A DNA stretch of 64,000 nt from Bacteroidota bacterium (GCA_016720655.1 JADKKE010000004.1:62001-126000); one strand, 5' to 3'. Shown: positions 34,185 through 43,892, numbered from the stretch's first letter. The notes: generated by a model from the letters alone, not told the origin. Translations and numbers: made by a program.

Positions 34185-35486
34185 ATGACAGAAAGAAATC
34201 CATGGTTAAGACCTTTGCACGCGGAAAAACACGAGATCCCATTGCATCTTTTAAAGACTATAGCATTTACTCATCGGCACACCTCTTTGAAAGAGTTGAA
34301 CCGCTTTTTTCTCCACGAAGAGAATCGAAAAGAACGGCTGGCTTTTTTAAAGTACTCGACTGATATTAGTGAGATTCTGTATGTTGCAACGTGCAACCGG
34401 ATTGAGTTTATTTTCACATCACATCTGGACTGCGATAAAAAATTCCTGAATCGGTTTTTTCGAAATTTTCGGGAAGACTGGACAACTGAGGAAGTCGATT
34501 TTGCGATTGAACATGCCCAGGTTTATGAAGGAGAAGAAGCACTTCGTCACATTTATCGGGTCGCCTCTTCCCTGGATTCATTGGTAGTTGGGGAACGCGA
34601 GATCATTACACAAGTCCGCAAGTCTTACGATACCTGTAATGCGGAAGGACTGACCGGAGATTTGCTTCGACTGGTTGTGAAAAGTACAATCACTACTGCT
34701 AAAAAAGTTTATACTGAAACGAAAATTGCAAACAACCCTGTGTCTGTAGTGTCTCTTGCTGAACGCAAATTGCGGGAACACAACTTGAAAAAAGATGCGA
34801 GATTTCTCATTGTTGGTGCAGGGGAGACGAATACCAATCTTATTAAATATCTTGTTAAACAAGGGTTTAAAGATTTTGCAATATTCAACAGAACAATTAA
34901 AAATGCGGAAGTTCTAGCGCGTCAGACTGCTTCCAATGAAATTGTCGCCACCTTCCATTCCTTGGAAGAGTTGCATACTTATTCCAGAGGTTTTGATGTG
35001 ATGATTACGTGTACAGGATCTGCAAGTCCGATTGTCACAACATCGGTATATGAATCCTTACTTCAGGGTGAATCAAAAGAAAAAATTCTCATCGATCTTG
35101 CTGTTCCGGCAGATATCCACCCAGAGATCATTGATAATTTTGCTGTTTCATTGATTGATATTAACCAACTCCGGGCGATCGCGGAAAAAAATATGGAAGA
35201 AAGGCAGTCTGAATTTATGTCTGCCGAGGAAATCATCGATGAGAACATTCACGAATTCCGTCATCTTCACCGCACACGATCACTCGAGTTGAAGATGAAG
35301 GAAGTTCCAGAGAAGATCCGTGAAATCAAGGATCGGGCACTCAATGATATTTTCGCGAAAGAGATTGAAGGGATGGACGAAAAATCAAAAGAGTTGCTTG
35401 GTAAAGTGCTGGATTACATGGAGAAAAAGTGCATCAGCGTACCAATGGTTTTAGCCAAGGAGATTATCCTTGAGACATCGAACTGA
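34185..35486 (+). CDS. hemA: Glutamyl-tRNA reductase
   Basis: HemA reduces glutamyl-tRNA to glutamate-1-semialdehyde with NADPH, the first committed step of C5 tetrapyrrole synthesis in the cytoplasm. The catalytic Cys70 is in ILYVATCNRIEF, and the tRNA/substrate block ASSLDSLVVGEREIITQVR, the NADPH Rossmann motif FLIVGAGETN and a helical C-terminal dimerisation domain are all present. I chose ATG 34185 (433 residues); ATG 34152 and GTG 34131 are in frame upstream, but conserved sequence starts only with LKTIAFTHRHTS. hemCD and hemB follow in the same direction. A TGACA repeat overlaps the start codon. Confidence 0.95.
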   Translation: MTERNPWLRPLHAEKHEIPLHLLKTIAFTHRHTSLKELNRFFLHEENRKERLAFLKYSTDISEILYVATCNRIEFIFTSHLDCDKKFLNRFFRNFREDWTTEEVDFAIEHAQVYEGEEALRHIYRVASSLDSLVVGEREIITQVRKSYDTCNAEGLTGDLLRLVVKSTITTAKKVYTETKIANNPVSVVSLAERKLREHNLKKDARFLIVGAGETNTNLIKYLVKQGFKDFAIFNRTIKNAEVLARQTASNEIVATFHSLEELHTYSRGFDVMITCTGSASPIVTTSVYESLLQGESKEKILIDLAVPADIHPEIIDNFAVSLIDINQLRAIAEKNMEERQSEFMSAEEIIDENIHEFRHLHRTRSLELKMKEVPEKIREIKDRALNDIFAKEIEGMDEKSKELLGKVLDYMEKKCISVPMVLAKEIILETSN

Positions 35487-35573
35487 TAAACCCGAACTTT
35501 TTCATTCACCTGTAACAGGGCAATTGATTATTGTCCGTATTTTCCATTTCTCAATTTATCCAGTATTAATTTT

Positions 35574-37157
35574 ATGCGTACTCCACTAATCATCGGAACC
35601 CGCGGGAGCGACCTTGCGCTTTGGCAGGCAAATTTTGTGAAAAGTTTATTAGCAGGCATCGGATTGGCAAGTGAAATCCAGATCATCAAAACCCAGGGCG
35701 ATTTGATTCAGCATCTGTCTTTCGACAAGCTCGAAGGGAAGGGTTTTTTTACAAAAGAAATTGAAGAAGCATTGCTCAATGGCAGCACAGATATTGCTGT
35801 ACATTCCCACAAAGATCTTCCCACCGAATCACCGGAAGAATTAAGGATCGCTTTTGTTTCCGACAGAGAAGATCCCTCGGAATTGTTATTGATCCGAAAG
35901 GAAGCGGTGGATCCCTCACGAAAATTTGCATTGAAAAAGGGTGCTGAATTGGGCACATCCTCCGCTAGAAGAAAAGCACAGTTCAGTGCTTTCCGTCCGG
36001 ATATTATTTTGAAAGAACTTCGCGGAAATGTGCCAACACGAATCAATAAATTGAGAGAAAAAAATTACGATGCCATTTTAGTAGCTGCCGCCGGTGAGGA
36101 GCGTTTGGAAATAGACCTGAATGATTTTCATGTTGAAAAACTGGATCCCAAAGAATTCATTCCGGCCCCTGCACAAGGTGTCCTGGCGATTCAGATTCGT
36201 TCCAATGATACAGAACTTTTTGCCTTGCTTCAAAGTTTGCATCACACGTCTGTTGCAAATACAATTGGGATCGAACGGAAAGTTTTAAACCTGTTTCAAG
36301 GTGGTTGTCAGATGCCCGTTGGCGTGTATGCTGAGTATGACGAAGAAAATGAACTTTACAAAGTGAGAGCCAGCAAAGCGGAGCGTTGGGATACAATGCC
36401 GGTTTCGGTTTATCTTGAATCTGCTTCTCATGAAGGAATGGCTGAGCGAATTGTAGAAAAAATTGCACAGGTTAAACCTTGTCGTTTATTTATCACGAGA
36501 GATCTGAAGGAAGAGAGTTATTTGCAAAATGTTCTGCTTGGACATGGTTTTCAGGTTGAAGGAAAAGCAATGATTGAAACACTGGCTGTTCCATTTCACA
36601 CCCTTCCCAGTGCAGAGTGGATCTTTTTCAGCAGTAAGCAAGCGGTAAAATATTTTTTCAGACAAAAACCTCAGCTCGGCGAACAGAAATTTGCTTGTGT
36701 GGGAAAAGCAACAGCGGATGAACTTCGGAAATCAGGCAAGCGGGCAGACTTTATCGGGTCCTCTACAGATACAAAAATGACAGGGAAACAATTTGCGGCG
36801 AGAGTAGGATCAGAGAAAGTACTTTTTCCACAAGCCAAAGGAAGCATGCGTTCCATTCAACAACAATTCGTGAAACCCGAACAGGTTATTGATTTGGTTG
36901 TGTATGAAACAAAAAAGAAAAATGAAGGTGCCGCTCCGGAAGCCGACATGATAGTATTTACATCACCGTCGAATGTGGAGGCCTGGTTTGAGCGTTTCCG
37001 CATCCATCCAGGCCAAAAAGTAATTGCGATGGGAGATGCGACAGCGAATGCTTTGCGTCAGTTTGGAGTGAAGCAATTGACAAAACCGGATGCTTTTGAT
37101 GATGCCGGAATTGTGAGAGCTGTATTTGGAATGAGTGGACGTGAGTTGGAAAACTAA
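35574..37157 (+). CDS. hemCD: Hydroxymethylbilane synthase - uroporphyrinogen-III synthase fusion
   Basis: The 527-residue protein joins two consecutive haem enzymes. Residues 1-300 are HemC: IGTRGSDLALWQA, the AVHSHKDLPTE arginine/lysine region, and Cys245 in FQGGCQMPVG that binds the dipyrromethane cofactor. Residues of about 303-527 are HemD: CRLFITRDLKEES at the start, WIFFSSKQAVKYFF, and IVFTSPSNVEAWFERF near the end, the conserved Ser/Thr-rich pocket. HemC makes the unstable hydroxymethylbilane and HemD closes it into uroporphyrinogen III, so fusion can limit loss to the non-enzymatic product. The HemD part is weakly conserved, as usual. There is no stop or homopolymer anomaly at the junction, unlike ftsQ/ftsA here. 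Confidence 0.9.
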   Translation: MRTPLIIGTRGSDLALWQANFVKSLLAGIGLASEIQIIKTQGDLIQHLSFDKLEGKGFFTKEIEEALLNGSTDIAVHSHKDLPTESPEELRIAFVSDREDPSELLLIRKEAVDPSRKFALKKGAELGTSSARRKAQFSAFRPDIILKELRGNVPTRINKLREKNYDAILVAAAGEERLEIDLNDFHVEKLDPKEFIPAPAQGVLAIQIRSNDTELFALLQSLHHTSVANTIGIERKVLNLFQGGCQMPVGVYAEYDEENELYKVRASKAERWDTMPVSVYLESASHEGMAERIVEKIAQVKPCRLFITRDLKEESYLQNVLLGHGFQVEGKAMIETLAVPFHTLPSAEWIFFSSKQAVKYFFRQKPQLGEQKFACVGKATADELRKSGKRADFIGSSTDTKMTGKQFAARVGSEKVLFPQAKGSMRSIQQQFVKPEQVIDLVVYETKKKNEGAAPEADMIVFTSPSNVEAWFERFRIHPGQKVIAMGDATANALRQFGVKQLTKPDAFDDAGIVRAVFGMSGRELEN

Positions 37158-37250
37158 CGAAACGAAATTCGATTCACATCGAATCTAAGAAATCATGAAT
37201 CTTGTTTGCAAAGCAAATTTGATTTTTGCAGACAGCATAAAAACAAGAAT

Positions 37251-38219
37251 ATGTTACACAGACCAAGAAGAATGCGTCGCGATTCCATCGTCCGCGAAAT
37301 GGTTGCAGAGACCAGGTTGTCAAAGGATATGTTTATCTATCCGTATTTTGTCACAAAAGGAAAAAAAGTTCAGCAGCCAATAGAAGCAATGCCCGGAATA
37401 AATCGTTTTTCTGCTGACACACTTTTGAAGGATGTTGAAAAGGGTCTAAAACTCGGTGTAAATAAAATCCTGCTTTTTGGTGTTGGAGAAGAAAAAGCCG
37501 AAGATGCACATTCCGCTTATGACGATCATAGTATTGTTGCGGATGCTGTGCGATTGATAAAAAAGAATTTTGCTGAAGATATATATGTAATTACAGATGT
37601 GTGTTTGTGTGCATACACCACCCATGGCCATTGTGGCATTCTCGAACATGATTATGTACAGAATGACCCCACTCTCGACATATTGGCCAAAATGGCTCTG
37701 GCACATGCGGAGGCCGGTGCGGACATGGTAGCACCCAGCGATATGATGGACGGCAGAGTGCTCGCCATACGCCAAAAGCTGGATCAGAACCATTTTGAAA
37801 ATACGGCACTGATGTCTTATGCAACAAAATTTGCTTCTGCCTACTACGGACCTTTCCGGGAAGCTGCCGACTCAGCACCGGGAAAAGGGGACCGGAAATC
37901 CTACCAGATGGACTATCGAAACGCCCGGGAAGCCGTGCGGGAAGCGAAGATTGATGAAACGGAAGGTGCTGATATTGTGATGGTAAAGCCTGCTTTGGCT
38001 TATCTTGACATCATTCGGGCGGTGCGACGAAACACAACTTTGCCGGTGGCTTGTTACAATGTTTCTGCAGAGTACACGATGGTAAAAACTGCTGCAAAAC
38101 TGGGTTATATTGATGAACAGAGAATTGTGATGGAAAACATGTTCGCTTTTGCAAGGGCAGGAGCCGGAATCATTATCAGCTATCATACCCATGATATTTT
38201 GGAGAAAAAATGGATGTAA
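37251..38219 (+). CDS. hemB: Delta-aminolevulinic acid dehydratase (porphobilinogen synthase)
   Basis: HemB condenses two 5-aminolevulinate molecules to porphobilinogen. From ATG 37251 the protein has 322 residues, the family norm; an in-frame TTG at 37206 is upstream. The zinc-binding cysteines Cys118, Cys120 and Cys128 are in DVCLCAYTTHGHCG, so this is a zinc-type enzyme, and the two Schiff-base lysines lie in GPFREAADSAPGKGDRK and VMVKPALAYLD. It lies 94 bases after hemCD and completes the hemA-hemCD-hemB set, although hemL is absent from the window. Confidence 0.95.
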   Translation: MLHRPRRMRRDSIVREMVAETRLSKDMFIYPYFVTKGKKVQQPIEAMPGINRFSADTLLKDVEKGLKLGVNKILLFGVGEEKAEDAHSAYDDHSIVADAVRLIKKNFAEDIYVITDVCLCAYTTHGHCGILEHDYVQNDPTLDILAKMALAHAEAGADMVAPSDMMDGRVLAIRQKLDQNHFENTALMSYATKFASAYYGPFREAADSAPGKGDRKSYQMDYRNAREAVREAKIDETEGADIVMVKPALAYLDIIRAVRRNTTLPVACYNVSAEYTMVKTAAKLGYIDEQRIVMENMFAFARAGAGIIISYHTHDILEKKWM

Positions 38220-38359
38220 ACCGCATAGCTGACTACTGTCATTGTCCAGGATCCTGAGGGCCGTAAATTGCAGCACTCTGAGTTTTCCAAGAGGCATAAG
38301 CCTGAAAATTCTTATCTTTACAGTCATTTCTCATCAATTTAATTTCCTATACAATTCCT

Positions 38360-40204
38360 ATGGAACGTCAGAATGAAGTTCTCGATAATGTGATCATCAA
38401 ATTTGCCGGAGATTCCGGAGATGGTATGCAGTTGACCGGGACACAGTTTACAAACACAGCAGCTTTATTTGGAAATGACCTGAGTACATTTCCTGATTTC
38501 CCGGCCGAAATCCGTGCTCCGCAAGGGACATTGGCTGGTGTTTCCGGTTATCAGCTTCACTTTGGAAGTGTTGAAATCTTTACTCCCGGCGACTCATGCG
38601 ATGTATTGGTGGTCATGAATGCTGCGGCACTCAAAGCGAATCTGCGCAATTTGCGCAAAGGCGGAACGATCATCGCGAATACAGATGGATTTGATCCGAA
38701 AAATCTTCGTCTTGCAGGAATACCGGAAGGTAAAAATGCATTGGAAGATGGATCCCTTGAAAATTACAAAGTGATCAAAATGGATGTGACCAAAATGACG
38801 CGCGCTGCATTGACAGAGAGCGGAATGGGCACAAAAGAAATTGATCGCGCAAAAAATATGTTTGTTCTCGGTTTTCTTTATTGGATGTACAATCGTCCGA
38901 TGGAACACACCGAAAAATTCCTGAAAGAAAAATTTGAAAAGAAAGCAGATATTTTAAAGGCAAATCTTGACGTGCTTCGTGCCGGATATAATTTTGGCGA
39001 CACCCGTGAAGAATTTACCACACGTTACAAAATCGGACCTGCGAAAATGGTTCCCGGTGTTTACCGCAATATCATGGGTAACCAGGCAACAGCTCTAGGG
39101 CTGATTGCAGCGGCACAAAAATCAGGACTTCAATTGTTCTACGGAACATACCCTATTACTCCTGCCTCTGACATTCTCCATGAACTTTCAAGACATAAGA
39201 ATTTTGGTGTTAAAACCTTTCAGGCAGAAGATGAGATTGCAGCCATTTGTTCTTCTATCGGAGCAAGCTTCGGTGGATCTCTGGGTGTAACAGCTTCTTC
39301 AGGTCCTGGAATTGCTCTCAAGGCGGAAGCCATGGGTCTTGCACTGATGTTGGAATTGCCTCTCGTAATTATCAATGTACAACGCGGAGGCCCATCAACA
39401 GGATTGCCTACTAAGACGGAGCAGAGCGATTTGCTGCAAGCGTTTTACGGTCGTAACGGAGAAGCTCCGATTCCTGTGCTTGCTGCTGCAACACCTTCCG
39501 ATTGTTTTGCGATGGTGTATGAAGCATGCCGTATAGCAGTAACATCCATGACACCGGTGATCCTGCTCACGGATGGTTATATCGCCAATGGTGCTGAGCC
39601 ATGGCAGTTTCCGAAAGCAAGTGATCTTGCAGAAATTAAAGTTCAGTTTGCGAAACCGGCAGAGGATGCATCGAAATTCCTGCCGTATAAACGAGACGAA
39701 AGATTGGCTCGGCCATGGGCAATTCCTGGAACGAAAGATCTTGAACATCGAATCGGTGGTATTGAAAAGCAACACGAAACAGGAAATATCAGTTATGATC
39801 CGGCAAACCATGAGTTCATGGTTAAAATGCGGGATGCTAAGATTGAAAAAATTGCAGATTATATTCCTGAAATTGAATGTGAAGTGGGCACGAACAAAGG
39901 TAAAATGCTTGTGCTCGGCTGGGGTTCAACATTCGGTGCTATCAAGAGTGCTGTTATCAAAGCACGCAGTCAGGGCTACGATGTATCACATGCGCATCTC
40001 CGTTACATCAAACCTTTCCCGAAAAACCTGGGAGAGTTGTTGTACAATTTTGAACATGTGTTGATCCCTGAATTGAACTGTGGTCAGCTTATTAAAATCA
40101 TTCGTGATAAATATCTTATTCCTGCTGAAGGACTGAATAAAGTTCAAGGACTTCCTTTCAGTGCGGAAGAAATTTTCTCGAAAATTGAACAAACACTGAA
40201 ATAA
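38360..40204 (+). CDS. korA: 2-oxoacid:ferredoxin oxidoreductase, alpha subunit (gamma-alpha fusion)
   Basis: The 614-residue subunit joins a gamma domain (residues 5-190: IKFAGDSGDGMQLTGTQFTN, DFPAEIRAPQGT) to the alpha or pyrimidine-binding domain (from about 225: FYGTYPITPASDILHELS, ITASSGPGIALKAEAMG-like segment, then a C-terminal transketolase-like domain ending LIPELNCGQLI). With KorB it oxidatively decarboxylates 2-oxoglutarate, using thiamine diphosphate and coenzyme A, to reduce ferredoxin. Many aerobic Bacteroidota have this form in place of, or beside, the NAD-linked dehydrogenase. The GGPSTGLPTKTEQSDL loop and overall length favour 2-oxoglutarate over pyruvate. TATCTTTA at 38313-38320 is a near-match -7 element. 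Confidence 0.92.
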   Translation: MERQNEVLDNVIIKFAGDSGDGMQLTGTQFTNTAALFGNDLSTFPDFPAEIRAPQGTLAGVSGYQLHFGSVEIFTPGDSCDVLVVMNAAALKANLRNLRKGGTIIANTDGFDPKNLRLAGIPEGKNALEDGSLENYKVIKMDVTKMTRAALTESGMGTKEIDRAKNMFVLGFLYWMYNRPMEHTEKFLKEKFEKKADILKANLDVLRAGYNFGDTREEFTTRYKIGPAKMVPGVYRNIMGNQATALGLIAAAQKSGLQLFYGTYPITPASDILHELSRHKNFGVKTFQAEDEIAAICSSIGASFGGSLGVTASSGPGIALKAEAMGLALMLELPLVIINVQRGGPSTGLPTKTEQSDLLQAFYGRNGEAPIPVLAAATPSDCFAMVYEACRIAVTSMTPVILLTDGYIANGAEPWQFPKASDLAEIKVQFAKPAEDASKFLPYKRDERLARPWAIPGTKDLEHRIGGIEKQHETGNISYDPANHEFMVKMRDAKIEKIADYIPEIECEVGTNKGKMLVLGWGSTFGAIKSAVIKARSQGYDVSHAHLRYIKPFPKNLGELLYNFEHVLIPELNCGQLIKIIRDKYLIPAEGLNKVQGLPFSAEEIFSKIEQTLK

Positions 40205-40269
40205 TAAATGTTGTGTTCCTGAACAGGAGCATGATGAATTCAATCTCATACAAAACATCAAATTATAGC

Positions 40270-41304
40270 ATGGAAATTCCAAGCACACCCGCAGAAAAAT
40301 TCACTTCAAAAGATCTCGCAACCGACCAGGAAGTTCGCTGGTGCCCGGGCTGTGGTGACTATTCTATTTTGAAGCAAGCACAAACGGTTATTCCGGAACT
40401 CGGGATCGCCCGCGAAAATATAGTTATCATTTCCGGTATCGGTTGTTCTTCGCGTTTTCCATATTACATGGAAACATACGGTATGCATTCCATCCATGGA
40501 AGAGCAACTGCTGTTGCAAGCGGATTAAAAGCATCCCGACCTGAATTGAGTATCTGGATCGTAACCGGTGATGGTGATGGATTGTCAATTGGCGGAAATC
40601 ACACTATCCATATTCTTCGCAGAAATTTCAATGTGAATATTCTTTTGTTCAACAATGAAATTTATGGCTTGACGAAAGGTCAATACTCACCAACATCAGA
40701 AGAAGGAAAAGTGACCAAGTCGACACCAATGGGTTCAGTGGATCATCCTTTTAATCCAATTGCTCTGTGCATGGGTGCTGATGCAACTTTTGTTGCACGT
40801 TCGATGGATCGTGATCCAAAACATTTGCAGGCGATTCTTAAAAGAGCGAATGATCACCAGGGTGCTTCATTCGTTGAGATTTATCAGAACTGCAACGTGT
40901 TCAACGATGGAGCATTTGAGGTGTTCACAGAAAAATCCTCAAAGAAAAACGAAACGTTGTTCATGGAAAGTGGCAAGCCACTTATCTTCGGCGATAACAG
41001 TGATAAAGGAATTAAGCTGGATGGATTCACACCTGTCGTTGTTTCATTGACGGATGGAATTTCTGCAAATGATTGTTGGATCCATGACGAAACAGACCGG
41101 GTAAAAGCCGGAATCCTATCTCGCTTCTTTGACAATCCGAAAAATGAAAATCATTTGCCACGTCCTTTTGGTGTGTTTTATACTGAAGATCGTGGTCGTT
41201 ACGAAGATAAAATGCAACAGCAGATCACAGATGCCAAAGGCAAAAAAGGAGCCGGTGATTTGGATGCGCTACTTCGTGGCAGAGAAACCTGGACGATTAA
41301 TTAA
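40270..41304 (+). CDS. korB: 2-oxoacid:ferredoxin oxidoreductase, beta subunit
   Basis: The 344-residue beta subunit binds thiamine diphosphate: GDGDGLSIGGNH with the following NNEIYGLTKGQ is the Mg2+/diphosphate motif, and WCPGCGDYSIL near residue 24 and GIGCSSRFPYYM carry conserved cysteines, with another in QNCNVFND; these are expected to hold the [4Fe-4S] cluster. I chose ATG 40270 because family similarity begins at TSKDLATDQEVRWCPGCGD; GTG 40213 and ATG 40231 and 40234 are in frame upstream. It follows korA by 65 bases and is ended by a multi-hairpin terminator. Confidence 0.94.
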   Translation: MEIPSTPAEKFTSKDLATDQEVRWCPGCGDYSILKQAQTVIPELGIARENIVIISGIGCSSRFPYYMETYGMHSIHGRATAVASGLKASRPELSIWIVTGDGDGLSIGGNHTIHILRRNFNVNILLFNNEIYGLTKGQYSPTSEEGKVTKSTPMGSVDHPFNPIALCMGADATFVARSMDRDPKHLQAILKRANDHQGASFVEIYQNCNVFNDGAFEVFTEKSSKKNETLFMESGKPLIFGDNSDKGIKLDGFTPVVVSLTDGISANDCWIHDETDRVKAGILSRFFDNPKNENHLPRPFGVFYTEDRGRYEDKMQQQITDAKGKKGAGDLDALLRGRETWTIN

Positions 41305-41323
41305 TTGTTGAGAAATTATAAAT

Positions 41324-41409
41324 AAAAAAAGCGCTGGATTAATCCGGCGCTTTTTTTATTGCCTTAAACTAAGGCAAAAAAAAATCCCGTTTTTGACGGG
41401 ATTTTTTTT
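41324..41409. terminator. Three consecutive hairpins between convergent genes
   Basis: Hairpin 1 (41324-41357) is AGCGCTGGA-TTAA-TCCGGCGCT with A7/T7 flanks and ends korB. Hairpin 2 (41361-41375) is GCCTTA-AAC-TAAGGC. Hairpin 3 (41377-41409) is ATCCCGT-TTTTG-ACGGGAT with A/T flanks and ends the minus-strand barrel gene. All three fit in 86 bases. Confidence 0.9.
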
Positions 41410-41425
41410 GGGATGACGAAATGAA

Positions 41426-42049
41426 TCAGAAGTTGAAGTTTACTCCGAAGCGTGCGAAAGAAATGTCATATCCAAGTTCACCAAATACTCCGATCGCCGG
41501 GGCGAAATTGTATTTTGCTCCAATGAATAAACCACTCACTAAATTTGTTGTTGTGTAGTCACTGTAATAGTGATTGCCATAAAGATTATAGTAATAATCA
41601 TCATAGGTATCAGAATAAGAATTAAATCTCAAGCCGAGCATCACCCCTGCATATGGATCAAATTTATTGTTTTTCTCAGCCAAGCCGGTAAAATGGTAAG
41701 TTCCGCGTACAGCTACAATGGTATGTGTCCATTTTGCTTTGTAACCACCGGAAGAGTAATTGTAGGATGCTGTTTTATAGCCGATAATTCCACCGATGCC
41801 AATTGTTCCAGGTCCTACTTCAGGGAAAAATCCATGATCGTAAATAAACGAAAGTGCAGGAGAAGCGGTAGTGTTTCCATAGTAGCCATAGGTTAATCCA
41901 AATCCAACACCAAGGCCAATGGTATTTGAACCCTGATCAAATGCGGGTTCAGCTGCAGTGGAATAATTACATACTGCCTGAATGCAAACCAGACATGCAG
42001 TTCCGATTGCAAGTTTGATTGATTTCTTAAAACGAATGAGGTTTTTCAT
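41426..42049 (-). CDS. Outer-membrane beta-barrel protein
   Basis: ATG at 42047-42049 gives 207 residues; the open frame extends to 42190 but that extension lacks a signal sequence. Residues 1-35 carry a signal peptide (AIGTACLVCIQAVCNYSTAAEP). The mature part alternates aromatic and polar residues with Gly and Tyr turns (TIGLGVGFGLTYGYYGN, DDYYYNLYGNHYYSDYTTT) and ends in a strand closing with Phe (ISFARFGVNFNF), the classical outer-membrane insertion signal. It is probably an eight-stranded barrel of the OmpW/OmpX-like type. Its function is unknown. Its terminator is the third of three hairpins at 41377-41409. Confidence 0.82.
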   Translation of the reverse strand: MKNLIRFKKSIKLAIGTACLVCIQAVCNYSTAAEPAFDQGSNTIGLGVGFGLTYGYYGNTTASPALSFIYDHGFFPEVGPGTIGIGGIIGYKTASYNYSSGGYKAKWTHTIVAVRGTYHFTGLAEKNNKFDPYAGVMLGLRFNSYSDTYDDYYYNLYGNHYYSDYTTTNLVSGLFIGAKYNFAPAIGVFGELGYDISFARFGVNFNF

Positions 42050-42231
42050 GTGTGATTGTATTGAAGGGTTTATTAATGATTTTGTGTATGTGGTGTTTTT
42101 GTGATTTATTTCAGAGAACTTTTTTTTTGAATCTGGATTGAACAGTTTAAAATGATTGAATTCAAGCGTAAATTTAATAAGGGAAGTCACATAAGCTACA
42201 AATTGGGCAGCTTTTTTTACAATTCCGGTGT

Positions 42232-43887
42232 TCAGGAAAGATAGCGACCAACAATGGGCATTCTTCTGCCCATCCCAAAAGATTTCGGAGAAACCCTCAG
42301 GATTGGAGGAGTCTGGTAACGCTTATATTCATTGGTGTTTACGAGTTTCAGGATACGACGGATTAATGCTTCGTCAAATCCATTCTGAATCAGTTCAGCT
42401 GGTCCCTTTCGCTGTTCAATGTATTGGTAAAGAACCTGGTCCAACAAATCATAGGAGGGTAAAGAATCTGAGTCTTTTTGATTCGGACGAAGTTCGGCGG
42501 AAGGGGCTTTGGAAATGATTTCTTTGGGAATGATTTCCCCGTCTTTGTTGATGAACCTTGCCAGTTCAAAGACTTCTGTTTTGTAAACATCTCCGATTAC
42601 AGAAATTCCTCCACACATATCGCCATACAATGTTCCATAGCCTACAGCAATTTCACTTTTGTTGGATGTATTGAGGAGGATATAACCAAACTTATTGGAC
42701 ATGGCCATCAATAATACGCCGCGTATCCTTGCCTGGATATTTTCTTCCGCAACATTGAATGGAAGATTGTTGAACTGTGGGCTCAGGGTTTCACCAAAGA
42801 GGTCGAAAACTTTTGCGATAGGAATTAATTCATGATGAATGCCAAGTGCATGAATGAGTTTGAGTGAATCATCAACGGATCCTGTTGATGAAAACTCCGA
42901 TGGCATGAGTAGTACTTTTACGTTTTCCGATCCAAGAGCACGTACAGCGAGTACAGTTACCAGTGCTGAATCAATTCCGCCGGATAAGCCAAGTATTGCT
43001 TTGCTGAATCCTTGTTTGTGAAAATAATCACGAATACCAAGCAGCAGTGCATCGTGGATTCTCTCTATTTTTTGTGGAGCAGTATTTGCATCACTTACTT
43101 TCGTTTCTGTTGTTTTTAATGTCCTGGTTTTTTCATCGAAATCAAAAAACGAAAGTTCTTCCGCAAAGTAATTACATTCTTTTACAATGTCGCCATTTGT
43201 ATTTAACGCAACGGAGCCTCCATCGAAGATGATTTCAGTTTGCGCGCCTACATGATTAACATAAACTAAAGGAATCTTGTATTTTTTTACATTTTGAATC
43301 AGGATGTCTTTTCTGTTTTCTGCATGTGAATAATCAAAGGGTGAAGCCGCAATGTTTATCATGAGCACGGGTTCTTCCCGAATCAATTCATCCATCGGGC
43401 AATTGATGTACATCGGATCATCGTCAATGTTCCACAAGTCTTCACAGATGGTGAGTGCGATCTTTGTATTGTTTATTTCAATGCAGTGGAAGTGACGGTT
43501 GGGTTCAAAATATCTGTACTCATCAAAGATGTCATAATTTGGAAGTAATGCCTTGTGAACTTTGTCAGTGATTTTTCCTTCCTGAAGAACAAATGCTGAA
43601 TTGAACAAGTTTTTTCCTTCACGTTTTGGATTGGTGCTGGGGAGTCCAACAATTCCGGTAATTCCATTACAGTCAGTAGCAATCTCTAATGCTGCTTTGT
43701 AGCATTGAGTGATAAAGTCATCAAATTCCAGAAAATCCTGAGGTGGGTATGCAGAGATGGAAAGTTCCGGAAAAACAATAAGGTTGGCACCCCGGGCTTT
43801 TGCCAGGCCGATGGCTTCTTTCGATTTGCGGATATTCTCCACAAAATCTCCGACTACAAAATTCAGTTGTGCAAGTGCAATGCGCAT
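42232..43887 (-). CDS. nadE: Glutamine-dependent NAD+ synthetase
   Basis: The 551-residue enzyme amidates nicotinic acid adenine dinucleotide to NAD+. An N-terminal nitrilase-type glutaminase domain (1-260) has the triad Glu41 in IVFPELSISA, Lys113 in DKVHKALLPNYD and Cys148 in LTICEDLWN; the C-terminal synthetase (about 275-551) has the ATP pyrophosphatase loop LGLSGGIDSALV and a TSNKSEIAVGYGTLYGDM block. A terminator hairpin of the upstream gene lies only 6-12 bases before the ATG, and a TACCTTTG promoter element overlaps its far side. Confidence 0.95.
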   Translation of the reverse strand: MRIALAQLNFVVGDFVENIRKSKEAIGLAKARGANLIVFPELSISAYPPQDFLEFDDFITQCYKAALEIATDCNGITGIVGLPSTNPKREGKNLFNSAFVLQEGKITDKVHKALLPNYDIFDEYRYFEPNRHFHCIEINNTKIALTICEDLWNIDDDPMYINCPMDELIREEPVLMINIAASPFDYSHAENRKDILIQNVKKYKIPLVYVNHVGAQTEIIFDGGSVALNTNGDIVKECNYFAEELSFFDFDEKTRTLKTTETKVSDANTAPQKIERIHDALLLGIRDYFHKQGFSKAILGLSGGIDSALVTVLAVRALGSENVKVLLMPSEFSSTGSVDDSLKLIHALGIHHELIPIAKVFDLFGETLSPQFNNLPFNVAEENIQARIRGVLLMAMSNKFGYILLNTSNKSEIAVGYGTLYGDMCGGISVIGDVYKTEVFELARFINKDGEIIPKEIISKAPSAELRPNQKDSDSLPSYDLLDQVLYQYIEQRKGPAELIQNGFDEALIRRILKLVNTNEYKRYQTPPILRVSPKSFGMGRRMPIVGRYLS

Positions 43888-43892
43888 AAAAC

